64,000 bases of DNA from Cytophagales bacterium. GTDB taxonomy: Bacteria > Bacteroidota > Bacteroidia > Cytophagales > Cyclobacteriaceae. Position 1 is the first letter of the stretch. Every line of letters begins with the position of its first letter. The stretch is taken from contig JAKSDO010000156.1 in assembly GCA_022360055.1 (NCBI GenBank), positions 1 through 64,000 on the forward strand, given 5' to 3'. The notes under the pieces are model-generated. The model worked only from the letters and a program-made list of their open reading frames with translations, made no database searches and had not been told where the DNA came from. The translations under genes and the position numbers were made by a program. Positions 17,079 to 26,055 of this stretch are shown one piece after another.

Positions 17079-17478
17079 AAAGTGCAAAAGTATAAGCCGG
17101 ATTCTGTCTCCCGCACTGCGGGACTCTTATCATTTATCTGGTCCCGATGTCGCCACCGGGATCGATCGATCTACCCGTTTTACTTGCCCGAAGGCAGTGA
17201 ACGAGCCGCCCACTTTCAGAAAGAAAAGTAAAACCTATTTGATCTTTCAACCCGTAAGGTTTACCATGCTGCCTGTGTCGCCAAAGGCACGGTGAGCTCT
17301 TACCTCACCCTTTCACCCTTACCCTGCCTGAGCAGGGCGGTATATTTTCTGTTGCACTAGCTGTCCCCGGTATACCGGGGCCTTCCCGTTAGGAAGTACG
17401 GCGCTCTTTGTTGTCCGGACTTTCCTCCTCAGCAAATCGACAATGGATATGATGAGGCGATAAGACCTTTTGCACTTT
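17079..17478 (-). ncRNA. rnpB: RNase P RNA, bacterial type A
   Basis: Catalytic RNA of RNase P, about 400 nt. Read on the minus strand, the 5' and 3' ends form a perfect 12-bp P1 helix (AAAGTGCAAAAG with CTTTTGCACTTT). The conserved GAGGAAAGTCCGG near the 5' end (17415-17427) and the 3' terminal ACAGAATCCGGCTTAT are both present. Internal helices include CCCCGGTATACCGGGG and GTCCCGCAGTGCGGGAC. Ends are placed at the limits of P1 and may be off by a few bases. It lies between an upstream terminator and the response regulator gene. Confidence 0.96.
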
Positions 17479-17495
17479 GTTTTATTGTTCTTAAT

Positions 17496-17535
17496 AAAAA
17501 AACTCAAACAGTTGATCGTACGAAAACTGCTTGAG
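17496..17535 (-). terminator. Rho-independent terminator between the 17559-17963 gene and rnpB
   Basis: On the minus strand CTCAAGCAGTT pairs with AACTGTTTGAG (one wobble) around an 11-nt loop and is followed by T7. It insulates rnpB from upstream transcription. Confidence 0.8.
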
Positions 17536-17558
17536 TAGGTACGAAATTTATACAAATA

Positions 17559-17963
17559 CTAGTTTACGTCAAGGCCGGTTAACTTGAGTTCCCACTCGTC
17601 GGCCAGTTGGGCAACTTCCTTTATGATTTCCTTTAATCCTTCTTCGCGAATGGTTTCCAGGAATGAAGAACCCTCGACTTTTACAAAATCATCTACAATA
17701 ACGAATTTTGCATAGCACGTCTTGGCATTTTCAATGACCAGTTGTTTACAATCGATGTCGTCGGAATATGGGCAAACTTTCGATGAAAACTCAATGCCCA
17801 TCTTATTGAATTTTTCGTTGAACTTTGTAACACCAAGGACGGCCTGGAATCTGTTTTCTTCAAGCGGGACTATAATCACAGATTTGCTTTGATCATATTC
17901 TGAGAATTGTCCGCCAATTTCATCGGCAAACCTTTCCATAAATTCGTTAAAATTAAATTCCAT
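17559..17963 (-). CDS. Conserved hypothetical protein (134 aa)
   Basis: Small soluble acidic protein without signal peptide or membrane segment. N-terminal helix MEFNFNEFMERFADEIG, then strands (KSVIIVPLEENRFQAVLGV, YAKFVIVDDFVKVEG) and a C-terminal helix (REEGLKEIIKEVAQLADEWELKL). The two-layer alpha/beta pattern recalls YbjN or secretion-chaperone-like folds, but this is only an impression. Three Cys (VCPYSDDIDCKQ, KTCYAKF) are not in a recognised metal motif. Monocistronic: its own terminator (17496-17535), and a TATTTTTG box 23 nt upstream of its start. Confidence 0.75.
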   Translation of the reverse strand: MEFNFNEFMERFADEIGGQFSEYDQSKSVIIVPLEENRFQAVLGVTKFNEKFNKMGIEFSSKVCPYSDDIDCKQLVIENAKTCYAKFVIVDDFVKVEGSSFLETIREEGLKEIIKEVAQLADEWELKLTGLDVN

Positions 17964-17985
17964 ACGATTAAAATACGTTTTGATT

Positions 17986-17993
17986 CAAAAATA
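17986..17993 (-). promoter_or_regulatory. Probable -7 box for the 134-aa protein gene
   Basis: TATTTTTG on the minus strand fits TAnnTTTG and predicts a leader of about 15 nt. The -33 element is not clear. Confidence 0.35.
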
Positions 17994-18076
17994 AAAATTG
18001 CTCAATTCAATTCTAACATTATTATAAAAATAAGTAAAATTAAAATTACATAGATGCAATCACCCGGGAATATAAG

Positions 18077-19012
18077 TTAGAAATAAATTATGGTTGAACC
18101 AAAGCCAAACTTTTCTTTATCAGCATCTTCGAAAAATTTCACCTCTGTTTTTCTGCTCAGACGTTTATGTATCTCATTTCGGAGGATTCCGGCGCCGACG
18201 CCATGGATTACTTTTAATTTCTGCAAGTTCATTACGAGCGCATTGTCGTAAGCTTTTTCAAATTCATTGAGTTGTTTTTCCAGTATTTCATTCGGATTTA
18301 ACGGGCCCGTATCCATATGCAAGTCAACTTCATCCTCCGTTAGTGCAGCTTGTATCTTTTTGATGTGTGAAGGTGAAATAGTGTCGTCGGTCATCCTTTC
18401 GCGAATTTGAACAGCGTCTATTCGCATGGGTTTGTGCTCATCCAGGTGAATAAGCGCCAGCTCTCCGTAAACCGGGTCCACGGATACCCGGTCCGTTAAT
18501 TGATCTTTATCGATGTGGATGCCCGCAGTAATGGGCGGTTTTTTTGACCTTGTTTCCTCTTCGTAAATAACGCATTCTACCAGAATACCTTTTGACGCAT
18601 CAAAAATACCCGAAGTAAAGCTCCCGACCCATTTAATATCGAATTTTTCACAAATGCCAAGTGATTTGCCACGGATTACCTTTTTATCTTTTTCGCTGAT
18701 GGTATACAGGACCTGATCGCCTGTCCGGTTTAAAAAATAGACGTCAATTCTTTCCGGCTCCATTTCTTTTAGTCCTAGGTATAAGCCATTGGATATATTC
18801 GATCCTTCGGTTTTAATTTGAGGTTCCTTTGTTTGTTGTTCGGCCTGGAAGCCATCCGCTTCACTGCTGTCAACAACTACCACTTCATTTTTAAGCGCCG
18901 GAATTGTAAAACCGTCTTCGATTTCTATTTCTACAATCTTGTTGCTCTTGAAGTTTACAATCCGTCCTTCTTCGGTGCCGCGGAGTAACCTTACTTTGTC
19001 GCCTATTTTCAT
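18077..19012 (-). CDS. DUF2027 and Smr-domain protein
   Basis: 311-aa protein with an N-terminal SH3/KOW-like segment (MKIGDKVRLLRGTEEGRIVNF), a central DUF2027 region (GLYLGLKEMEPERIDVYFLNRT) and a C-terminal Smr domain with VDLHMD and VIHGVGAGILRNEIHKRL, the DLHxx and HGxGxGxLR motifs of MutS2-like nucleases. Smr domains nick or bind nucleic acid, often branched DNA or stalled ribosome mRNA; the cellular role of this architecture is not established. The ATG at 19012 is preceded by repeat modules Y and X (19013-19185), which therefore form its whole immediate leader. It is the last gene of a minus-strand cluster running from tamB. Confidence 0.85.
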   Translation of the reverse strand: MKIGDKVRLLRGTEEGRIVNFKSNKIVEIEIEDGFTIPALKNEVVVVDSSEADGFQAEQQTKEPQIKTEGSNISNGLYLGLKEMEPERIDVYFLNRTGDQVLYTISEKDKKVIRGKSLGICEKFDIKWVGSFTSGIFDASKGILVECVIYEEETRSKKPPITAGIHIDKDQLTDRVSVDPVYGELALIHLDEHKPMRIDAVQIRERMTDDTISPSHIKKIQAALTEDEVDLHMDTGPLNPNEILEKQLNEFEKAYDNALVMNLQKLKVIHGVGAGILRNEIHKRLSRKTEVKFFEDADKEKFGFGSTIIYF

Positions 19013-19103
19013 CTGTTTAAAATTTGCGGAAACCTCACCATGCGCCGTTGATCATCATGATCTTGTGTATCTCAATAATTAGCTCAGGCATGGCCTGTTT
19101 CAT
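19013..19103 (-). repeat. Repeat module Y, copy 1 (leader of the DUF2027-Smr gene)
   Basis: 91 bp, about 95% identical to the copy at 31901-31991 (five differences in the aligned stretch). It starts with ATGAAACAGGCC and ends with AAATTTTAAACAG directly before the ATG of the downstream gene. Co-directional with that gene. Confidence 0.88.
19035..19103 (-). CDS. Possible 22-aa leader peptide inside module Y copy 1
   Basis: ATG to TGA, 23 codons; the peptide begins MKQAMPELIIEIHKIMM and ends INGAW. The copy at 31901-31969 has the same length and the same 22-nt spacing to the next module or gene start. All four nucleotide differences inside the frame change an amino acid, which argues against strong selection on the peptide. 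Translation is unproven. Confidence 0.4.
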   Translation of the reverse strand: MKQAMPELIIEIHKIMMINGAW

Positions 19104-19185
19104 TTGTTTATATTTTTATAGTTTGTTGATACACAGAGCAATATAATCATGCTCGTGTGTGTCCTGAGTTTGCTCCGGCCCTATT
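19104..19185 (-). repeat. Repeat module X, copy 1 (5'-degenerate)
   Basis: About 82 bp ending ACTATAAAAATATAAACAA immediately before module Y's ATG. Its ATGAAACC start has been lost, but GGCCGGAGCAAACTCAGGAC onward matches copies at 31992-32170 and 51318-51412. The 36-nt hairpin segment lies at 19128-19163. The frame PEQTQDTHEHDYIALCINKL is open but lacks a start codon. Confidence 0.85.
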
Positions 19186-19214
19186 GGTTATATTTTTTTA
19201 AAAATATAACCAAT
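19183..19214. terminator. Perfect inverted repeat at the end of the DUF2279 gene
   Basis: ATTGGTTATATTTTT, a 2-nt centre, then its exact reverse complement. It overlaps the DUF2279 stop codon and borders repeat X. It is A/T-rich, so it could act as a bidirectional terminator or be a duplication scar at the repeat edge. Confidence 0.5.
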
Positions 19215-20094
19215 GATAATGTACCCCATTTTTATTGAATTCCACAGTTGGTGCCGGAAGTTTTACCATATCGGCAAAAAACAATACGGAGTTTAAAAAT
19301 TTGCTTTTCGTATGGATATGCGAAAGATCGAAATCGATCCCTACATAATACTGGCGATAGCTTTCGTAACCATTTTCGCGGTTCTCATCTTCTCTTGCAT
19401 ATACCATTCCATTGGCTCCGTAGCCCACGGCAATATTAAGCCATTTGGGTAAACTGTTATTGCGTCTGGCTAATTTGTAAATATCAAATGATAGCCAATA
19501 GGTTTGTCCGTTGTAGTCTTTCAACAACTCTTCAAAAAAACCGTTCCCCAGTACATCAGGTCTGATTTTTGCATATGTTGTTCGATGAAATGAAAACTTC
19601 GCTTTTATTTTCTGGCCTTTCCATCCAAGCTCCTGAGAAAGGAAAAATCCCGAGCCCAAAAGGTTTGCCGCAATGTCGCCCCAGGAAAATCCGTATTCAA
19701 CGGCAAAGCCATCCATAATCTCAATTGGGATCATTAACGCCTGGCTCATTACGCTGCCCCAGATCGCTGATTTCTTTTCATCCATGTTTGTCCACAGAAA
19801 CACCCGTTTCCCAATGCTGCTCAATTGATAAGCGGTGTAGAAATGACCGATTTTATCCACCTGGTTCCACTGCGAATTGTCGTTAAAAAAATGAAAATCC
19901 GTTTTGCCTTGTTCCTTATACCAGACCTCATTTAGAGCAACTAATCCGGCTCCATAGGCGACGCCGGTGCCGACGAGCACAGTACGCAATCTTTTCTTGT
20001 TGACCTGTGTGGAATCATTGACACCATAGCAGGCGGCCTCATTCAAAAAAAACAGTAATAACAGTACTGTCGGAAAATAGATTGTTTTGCTCAT
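19198..20094 (-). CDS. DUF2279 domain protein
   Basis: 298-aa envelope protein of the DUF2279/YfiM-like family. Signal peptide MSKTIYFPTVLLLLFFLNEAAC, possibly a lipoprotein (Cys22, weak lipobox). Family hallmarks: FNDNSQWNQVDKIGHFYTAYQ, followed by MIPIEIMDGFAVEYGFSWGDIAANLLGS. The C-terminal part is beta-strand-rich (YRQYYVGIDFDLSHI, VHYHWLYF), suggesting a barrel or surface sheet. No biochemical function is known. It follows the photolyase gene by 26 nt and precedes repeat X; a perfect palindrome overlaps its stop. Confidence 0.85.
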   Translation of the reverse strand: MSKTIYFPTVLLLLFFLNEAACYGVNDSTQVNKKRLRTVLVGTGVAYGAGLVALNEVWYKEQGKTDFHFFNDNSQWNQVDKIGHFYTAYQLSSIGKRVFLWTNMDEKKSAIWGSVMSQALMIPIEIMDGFAVEYGFSWGDIAANLLGSGFFLSQELGWKGQKIKAKFSFHRTTYAKIRPDVLGNGFFEELLKDYNGQTYWLSFDIYKLARRNNSLPKWLNIAVGYGANGMVYAREDENRENGYESYRQYYVGIDFDLSHIHTKSKFLNSVLFFADMVKLPAPTVEFNKNGVHYHWLYF

Positions 20095-20120
20095 GTGGTG
20101 CGAAATTAGACATATATTGC

Positions 20121-21428
20121 TTATTTTGAAACAACGCGTTTATATGTCTCGATTGCGCGATTTCTGGCAAATTTATGTTCGACGATCGGTTCGGGGTAAT
20201 GTGCGGTTCCAATCTCGGGAATCCACTGCCTGATGTAGTCGCTGTTTGGATCGAATTTCCGCGCCTGATTCTCCGGATTAAATATTCTGAAGTAAGGTTG
20301 TGCATCTGTGCCTGTACCTGCCGCCCACTGCCATCCTCCGTTGTTTGACGCCAGTTCGAAATCGAGTAGTCTCCCGGCAAAATAGGCCGCTCCCCACCTC
20401 CAGTCGATGAGCAAGTGTTTGGTTAAAAAACTCGCCGTAATCATCCTTGCGCGATTATGCATATATCCTGTGGTGTTCAGTTGTCGCATTCCCGCATCGA
20501 CTATCGGGTAACCGGTGCGGCCCGCACACCACTTTCGGAATTCCGATTGGTCATTTCTCCATGGGATTAATTCATATTTTTTATTGAAAGCCCCGGTGGC
20601 TACATATGGGTAATGCTGGAGAATTGAGGAATAAAACTCCCTCCAAATCAGTTCGTTGAGAAATGTCCGGTTATATGTTTTTGCGCTCTTTACGATTTCC
20701 CGGATGCTGATTGTCCCGAATCGTAAATGGATCCCCAGCCTGGAGGTTGCCTCCAAAGCGGGATAATCCCTTTTCAGGTGGTATTCCCCGATCAACTTAG
20801 GCCTGATTTTCATTGGCGGGATTTTGATTGCCGAAGGCTCAAATCCAACGGAAAGCAGCGATACTTCTTGCCGGCGTTTTGTTTTAAAAAATCTTTCGAA
20901 AGGTACAACATGATCTGTCTTGATCGCTCCGAGATCGTCCAACTTCTTTAGCCAGGTCCGCTTATAGGGAGTAAAAACCCTGTACGGGGTTCCGTCTTCT
21001 TTTAAAATTTCACTTCCTTCAAAAAGGATATGATCCTTAAATAGCTGAAAAGATATCTTCTTGTTGCTCAACAGCCTGGAAATGTTTTCGTCCCTGGCAA
21101 CGGTGTAGGGTTCATAATCCCGGTTGGCAAATACCTCTTTAATCTTATATTCGGCACAAAGTTTTTTGAATACAGCGGTCGGAGTATCGTGATAAATGAA
21201 AATCGATGCCCCGTAATCTTCCAGGTGCCGTTTCAATTTCAATACCTCTTCGTAGATAAACTGTACCCGCGCGTCGCGTTTATTTTTCAGTTTGTTTAAG
21301 ATAAGAGGATCAAAAATGAAGACGGGCAAGACGGGGAAATTGCCGTTAAGTGCATGCAGCAGCGCCGTATTATCGTTAAATCGAAGATCTCTGCGGAACC
21401 AAAAAATATTTATTTCTCGTAGGGACAC
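20121..21428 (-). CDS. phrB: Deoxyribodipyrimidine photolyase / cryptochrome family
   Basis: 435-aa FAD flavoprotein that uses blue light to split cyclobutane pyrimidine dimers. N-terminal photolyase alpha/beta domain (INIFWFRRDLRFNDNTALLHAL) and C-terminal FAD-binding domain with LIWREFYSSILQHYPYV, GRTGYPIVDAGMRQLNTTGYMHNRARMITASFLTKHLLIDWRWG and ASNNGGWQWAAGTGTDAQPYFRIFNP, all typical of class I CPD photolyases. The symbol is by family; a cryptochrome-like sensory role cannot be excluded by sequence alone. Located 34 nt downstream of tamB on the same strand. Confidence 0.93.
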   Translation of the reverse strand: MSLREINIFWFRRDLRFNDNTALLHALNGNFPVLPVFIFDPLILNKLKNKRDARVQFIYEEVLKLKRHLEDYGASIFIYHDTPTAVFKKLCAEYKIKEVFANRDYEPYTVARDENISRLLSNKKISFQLFKDHILFEGSEILKEDGTPYRVFTPYKRTWLKKLDDLGAIKTDHVVPFERFFKTKRRQEVSLLSVGFEPSAIKIPPMKIRPKLIGEYHLKRDYPALEATSRLGIHLRFGTISIREIVKSAKTYNRTFLNELIWREFYSSILQHYPYVATGAFNKKYELIPWRNDQSEFRKWCAGRTGYPIVDAGMRQLNTTGYMHNRARMITASFLTKHLLIDWRWGAAYFAGRLLDFELASNNGGWQWAAGTGTDAQPYFRIFNPENQARKFDPNSDYIRQWIPEIGTAHYPEPIVEHKFARNRAIETYKRVVSK

Positions 21429-21462
21429 GGAATAAAAACTCGCGGGATTACATTATGTTTAG

Positions 21463-24400
21463 CTAAAATTTTTCCAAGGGATCCGACATTTGAGATATGC
21501 CTTCCTCGGTAGATTGGTTTTCCGGTGAGCGCTCGATTTCCTCGGGACGGTTTTCCCTTCTCGTCTTTTTGAATATATTCTTTATTTCATCAAAGCTTTG
21601 GGTATGCATAATGCTAAACCCGGCTGTGGTTGATGTCGGTTTTAAGTTTGGGTTTAATGTATTGTAATTTGTTTTATTGTAGATTTTAGCCCTCAGTTTT
21701 CCATCCTGGGACAACAGGTATTCTACCGACCAATCCCCGAGAACGCTCGAAACATTGGTGCCGTTGGTTTGATCCGAAAATCTTCCGTCCCGGGTAACGC
21801 GCAGTCTGCCGTCAAGAAACGAATACGACATGCGCAACTGGAAGGTGTTAAAGGCTTCATCGTCCAGGGATCCGAGATCCACATCCACTTCGAGATTTTC
21901 GTCAAATTGAGTTACCCAGTAGCTTATTTGATTGGATATGAATTCGCTCACGCTCTTTTCGACAGATCCGCCCACATTGAATGCGTTTTCAGGAGAGAAG
22001 TTCTTAAGAATAATCAGGCTGAAAACCTGTCGCTTTAATTCCTGTTCGTCGGTAGCCAGCTTATTTTTGAATGCCGTCATCTGGGTTTCGACGGAAATAC
22101 CGCCATAGGTTGCATTTTTCGGATAATCTTCCACCTCAATATCAAACCCGATCTCCGGGTACAGCAAGTTCCCTTTGATGTCCAGCAGCACCTTGGCCGG
22201 ATATTTGCGATTTAATTCCGGATTACCTTCAATTTCTTCTTCCGATAACAATCTTTCGAATATTGGCCTGATCGATGCCAGTTGTCTGTAATTGGCCCTT
22301 ATATCCAAAATTGCCTCATAAGGATCTCCGATCCAGGAAATTTTACTGTTTGGCTCAATTTCAAATTCCTTATTGATGATATTGTACAAAGTGAAATTGT
22401 AACCCCCTTGCTCGATTTCGTAATCACCGAACATGTTGAAGTCTCCTTTTGTATCTATCTGCAGGTTCAGTTTCCCGTTTCCCCGGCCCCGGATAATATC
22501 GCCGGCCGTGAGATCAAAAATAATCTCACAATAAGCATCCGGTGTGATGTCCAGATCCAGATTCAGATTGATGCCGGAAAGTTTTATTTTATTTTTTTCC
22601 TCTTTTTCTTCCTCCAGCGCAATTGTATCGTTTATTGAGATGAAATTGATAAACTCTTCGCGCACTACCTCGGAGCTGCCTTCAAGCGGAATGTAAAATT
22701 TTGTTCCTTTTTCCGAAACTCCGCTCGCCGAAATATTAAAGATCTTTTCTTTACCGAAAATCCGGTATGCTCCCGTCGCAAAAGCAGTACCGTAGTAGGA
22801 GTTGTTATCTTTTGAGGTTGTGTTCAGCACCAGCAGTTTTTCCATATCTCCCTCAAAATCATATTCAAGTTCTCTGAAGCCGTTGTGGGTGATCGTCCCT
22901 TTGAGGTTCCCCTTGTTGCCGTAATTATCCGTAAGTGTGAAATTTTGGAATTCCATGTGGTTATTGTTCAGGACCAACTGGCCATCGATCGCATAGTGTG
23001 TTTTGAAATAATCGATGGTGAATGCCCCTTTTTCCGTGGTCCCGCTTCCATGTATTACCGGGCTCCCGAATTTACCTGAGACGGTCAACGCGCCATTTAG
23101 CTGCCCGGACACATCAGATATGTATTCCTCGAAGAACGGTTCGATCAGGTTTAAATTTGTATTGGTGAATGCAGCTTCCAGATTGTACTGATCGGTTTTT
23201 GCGGAGGGTTTAAGAAAGCCTTCGACGTTTACGGTCTGAACGCCGTTTCGGTTTATTTTCAGATTGACGTCGAAATGATTCTGGAGGTTATCAAATTCTG
23301 AAAATGCAATAATATTCCCCACCGGAAATTCATTGATCGAAAAGTCTTTTACATTTATTCTGCTGTTGATTTCCCGCTGATTGAAATAGTCCTTGATGTC
23401 GATAAATCCGTTGAAAACGCCATCCAGACGTTTGGTTATTAAAGGATTAAGGTTTTCAACATCAAAATTTATAACGGAAATAAACAGGTTTTCATCCGGG
23501 TTCTCGTCGATTCTTCCATTAAATGTAATTTTTTGATCGCCGTGGTAGATGCTCAGGTTATTTATATCGTATTGTTTGGTCTTGATTGCGATGAAATTAT
23601 CCTCGCTGATCTTCCAGATCTTATCGATAAGATTTAATTCGGAAGGGCGCAATTTTATGTTTGTAATGTCGGGCAAAAATTCAATTTTTCCGGATGTCTT
23701 CACATAATTCGGAGCATTTGATTGTTCGATATTGAAGAGGAAATCAACTTCATTCCCATCCCAGTCTACCTCGCAAATCAGGTTTTTGCCGCTGTTTTTC
23801 CCGTTGATTTGTTGAGATTCCGACAAGATTTCGTACGTGGCATACACCAGGGTGGTATCGCTGTTCTTCGTGGTATTTATGTCGATCGAATTTTTCTTGA
23901 ATGTAAACTTATCTACCGTGAGCGCATCGATTTTGCTGTTGAGCTGGACAAGCTTTGTCGGCCCCCCGGTGAAGCCTCCGTACAGCCTCGTGTTTTCAGA
24001 CAAGTAGAATTCCGGCAAAAACAGGTTGATCACGGAATTCATATCCTTTAGGTTGATGTCGTAGTCGAGGTAATAATAGTCCGAGTAATCCTTAGTTTGG
24101 TTGGCGTAGTAATTTTTGATTTCTTCGCTGTCGTTCCTGAAAATCAATCCGTACTCTTCGTAGACGTCAACGAGGTCTTGGAAGAAGGCTGAATAATCGA
24201 AATCTCCGAATATATGGACATCCACAACCGGGCTTTGGATTTTCAAAGTCCTGCTCAAAGAATCCTTTTCGGAGGTAAGCATCAATCGGTCTACCTGCAA
24301 TTCCTTATCGTTATACCGGAAATACGTATTGTCCAGAAAGATGTCTCCCAGTATATCGTCCAGGCCGAGCCCCCGCATATCTACATTCATTGTCGAGCTG

Positions 24401-26049
24401 AGAAATGCCGGTTGATCGGTAATTTTCATAACATCGAGGTTGGCTTTCCCCAAATGAGCTTCCATCTGGATAACTTCCATTTCTTCATTGAGATTTATCC
24501 CGACATGACCGTTGAATTGTAAATTGGGATCGTCGATGATGAGATTCCCGTTAAAAAACTGTTCGGCCAATACTGCATCCGTCTTTATATTTTGATAATC
24601 ATAACCCTTTATCCCGATCCTTGAAATGGTGGAGACCAGATCAAATCTTGCATTTTCCCTGGCAAATCCGCGACCGTTTATGCTTCCGTTCAGGTCGAGG
24701 AACTGAAAGACTGCAGTGTCTTTCAGAAAGGTTCCCAGATCAAAATTCCGGGTTTTAAGTTTACCGGAATACGTAGATTTGGACCTGTCGGATTCTTCGA
24801 TTTTCAGGTTAATATCCGTGTCAAAATCACCGATATTTGTTTTGAAGCTCGCCATGCTTACAAAATCCCCGGGAAAGCCTGAAAATCGCCCGTTGAGATT
24901 CACAACTCCGAATTTCTCCAGATTGCCAAAGGTTTCCGCTGTCATATATCCTTTCAGGTCGTCGATATACACCTTCCCGGAATTGATCTTGGCGCTTATA
25001 AATGTCTCGTTGAAATTGGGTAAGCCATACATGCTCAGATATCCTTTCAACGCACTCTTTCTGCCAAACTCAAGCGTAATGTTTTTTGCATTGAATCTGT
25101 TTACCGGACCCTCGACGTAGCCTTTCAACCTGTAGTATTCGTTATACTTTCTCAGTGACGGGGCAAAATGAGCCAGATCGTCGGAATGAATAATTGATTT
25201 CTTAACGTTTGCCGTGATTTTCACACTGTCGACAAATTCCTTGACGGAGGAAGGTTGCAAATAGTTGAATACCATGGATTGAGTAACCGACGATTTCCCC
25301 GCTTTAAAATCCATATTTTGGAAGACCATGGATTGCCTCGTATATACAAATTTTGTTTTAAGTTCACGGATGTCCAGCCCGGTGGCAGAATCAATGCACT
25401 GGAGATCGTCAACGGTAAACGAAATCATTCCCGGTTTTATCATAAAATCCGTGAGACCGGCTTCCAGTTCCTTAAGCGTAAAGTGGTATTGATCGAATCG
25501 ATGGGTGATCAATTCTTTGTCATCCCTGTGAATTTTAAACCCGGAATTCGTAAGAACAATTTTGTCTGTGACAAATTCTCTCCCTTTTTTTCCGGGTTTT
25601 TTCTTTAAGATGTGCTTCTTTATCTGGTCGATAAAAAAATTAAAATTGAATTGATCTTCCGGGGCATTGCGCAACATTTGTACGGAAAGCCCCTGAAAGA
25701 TGGCTTTATCAAAATTTATACTGTTTTTGGTGATCAACTCACCGAGTTTGAAGTCGAGGATCACCCGGTCAGCCTTCACCATTTTTTTATTTTTGGTGTC
25801 GTAAATCAGCAGACCTTTGATCAGGATGGTGTCGAACCACCGGATGTTTATGTATTCAATATCCAGGTTGTGATTGATCTTGTCGAATGTGGAATCCGAA
25901 AGTTTATTTATGATTTTTGTCTGAACCGCCGGAATGCTGATCACAATGGATGCAAGAAAAAGAAGGGCCAGGAAGACTATTGAGATTTTCAGCCCTATGC
26001 TCAGAAGCCGTTTTTTTATAACTTGCGCCTTGTTGTTTTTTTTGCTCAA
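21463..26049 (-). CDS. tamB: Translocation and assembly module subunit TamB (DUF490)
   Basis: Very long (1528 aa) AsmA/TamB-like envelope protein. It has a basic N-terminus, one membrane anchor (residues about 20-42, LKISIVFLALLFLASIVISI), then repetitive beta-strand sequence expected to form a hydrophobic groove across the periplasm, and a C-terminal TamB domain (GDYEIEQGGYNFTLYNIINKEFEI, VLLDIKGNLLYPEIGFDIEV, YLLSQDGKLRAKIYNKTNYNT). TamB-type proteins are implicated in phospholipid transport to the outer membrane and in barrel assembly. No TamA/BamA gene is adjacent. It starts 6 bp from the divergent tsaD start. Confidence 0.93.
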   Translation of the reverse strand: MSKKNNKAQVIKKRLLSIGLKISIVFLALLFLASIVISIPAVQTKIINKLSDSTFDKINHNLDIEYINIRWFDTILIKGLLIYDTKNKKMVKADRVILDFKLGELITKNSINFDKAIFQGLSVQMLRNAPEDQFNFNFFIDQIKKHILKKKPGKKGREFVTDKIVLTNSGFKIHRDDKELITHRFDQYHFTLKELEAGLTDFMIKPGMISFTVDDLQCIDSATGLDIRELKTKFVYTRQSMVFQNMDFKAGKSSVTQSMVFNYLQPSSVKEFVDSVKITANVKKSIIHSDDLAHFAPSLRKYNEYYRLKGYVEGPVNRFNAKNITLEFGRKSALKGYLSMYGLPNFNETFISAKINSGKVYIDDLKGYMTAETFGNLEKFGVVNLNGRFSGFPGDFVSMASFKTNIGDFDTDINLKIEESDRSKSTYSGKLKTRNFDLGTFLKDTAVFQFLDLNGSINGRGFARENARFDLVSTISRIGIKGYDYQNIKTDAVLAEQFFNGNLIIDDPNLQFNGHVGINLNEEMEVIQMEAHLGKANLDVMKITDQPAFLSSTMNVDMRGLGLDDILGDIFLDNTYFRYNDKELQVDRLMLTSEKDSLSRTLKIQSPVVDVHIFGDFDYSAFFQDLVDVYEEYGLIFRNDSEEIKNYYANQTKDYSDYYYLDYDINLKDMNSVINLFLPEFYLSENTRLYGGFTGGPTKLVQLNSKIDALTVDKFTFKKNSIDINTTKNSDTTLVYATYEILSESQQINGKNSGKNLICEVDWDGNEVDFLFNIEQSNAPNYVKTSGKIEFLPDITNIKLRPSELNLIDKIWKISEDNFIAIKTKQYDINNLSIYHGDQKITFNGRIDENPDENLFISVINFDVENLNPLITKRLDGVFNGFIDIKDYFNQREINSRINVKDFSINEFPVGNIIAFSEFDNLQNHFDVNLKINRNGVQTVNVEGFLKPSAKTDQYNLEAAFTNTNLNLIEPFFEEYISDVSGQLNGALTVSGKFGSPVIHGSGTTEKGAFTIDYFKTHYAIDGQLVLNNNHMEFQNFTLTDNYGNKGNLKGTITHNGFRELEYDFEGDMEKLLVLNTTSKDNNSYYGTAFATGAYRIFGKEKIFNISASGVSEKGTKFYIPLEGSSEVVREEFINFISINDTIALEEEKEEKNKIKLSGINLNLDLDITPDAYCEIIFDLTAGDIIRGRGNGKLNLQIDTKGDFNMFGDYEIEQGGYNFTLYNIINKEFEIEPNSKISWIGDPYEAILDIRANYRQLASIRPIFERLLSEEEIEGNPELNRKYPAKVLLDIKGNLLYPEIGFDIEVEDYPKNATYGGISVETQMTAFKNKLATDEQELKRQVFSLIILKNFSPENAFNVGGSVEKSVSEFISNQISYWVTQFDENLEVDVDLGSLDDEAFNTFQLRMSYSFLDGRLRVTRDGRFSDQTNGTNVSSVLGDWSVEYLLSQDGKLRAKIYNKTNYNTLNPNLKPTSTTAGFSIMHTQSFDEIKNIFKKTRRENRPEEIERSPENQSTEEGISQMSDPLEKF

Positions 26050-26055
26050 CTCCTT

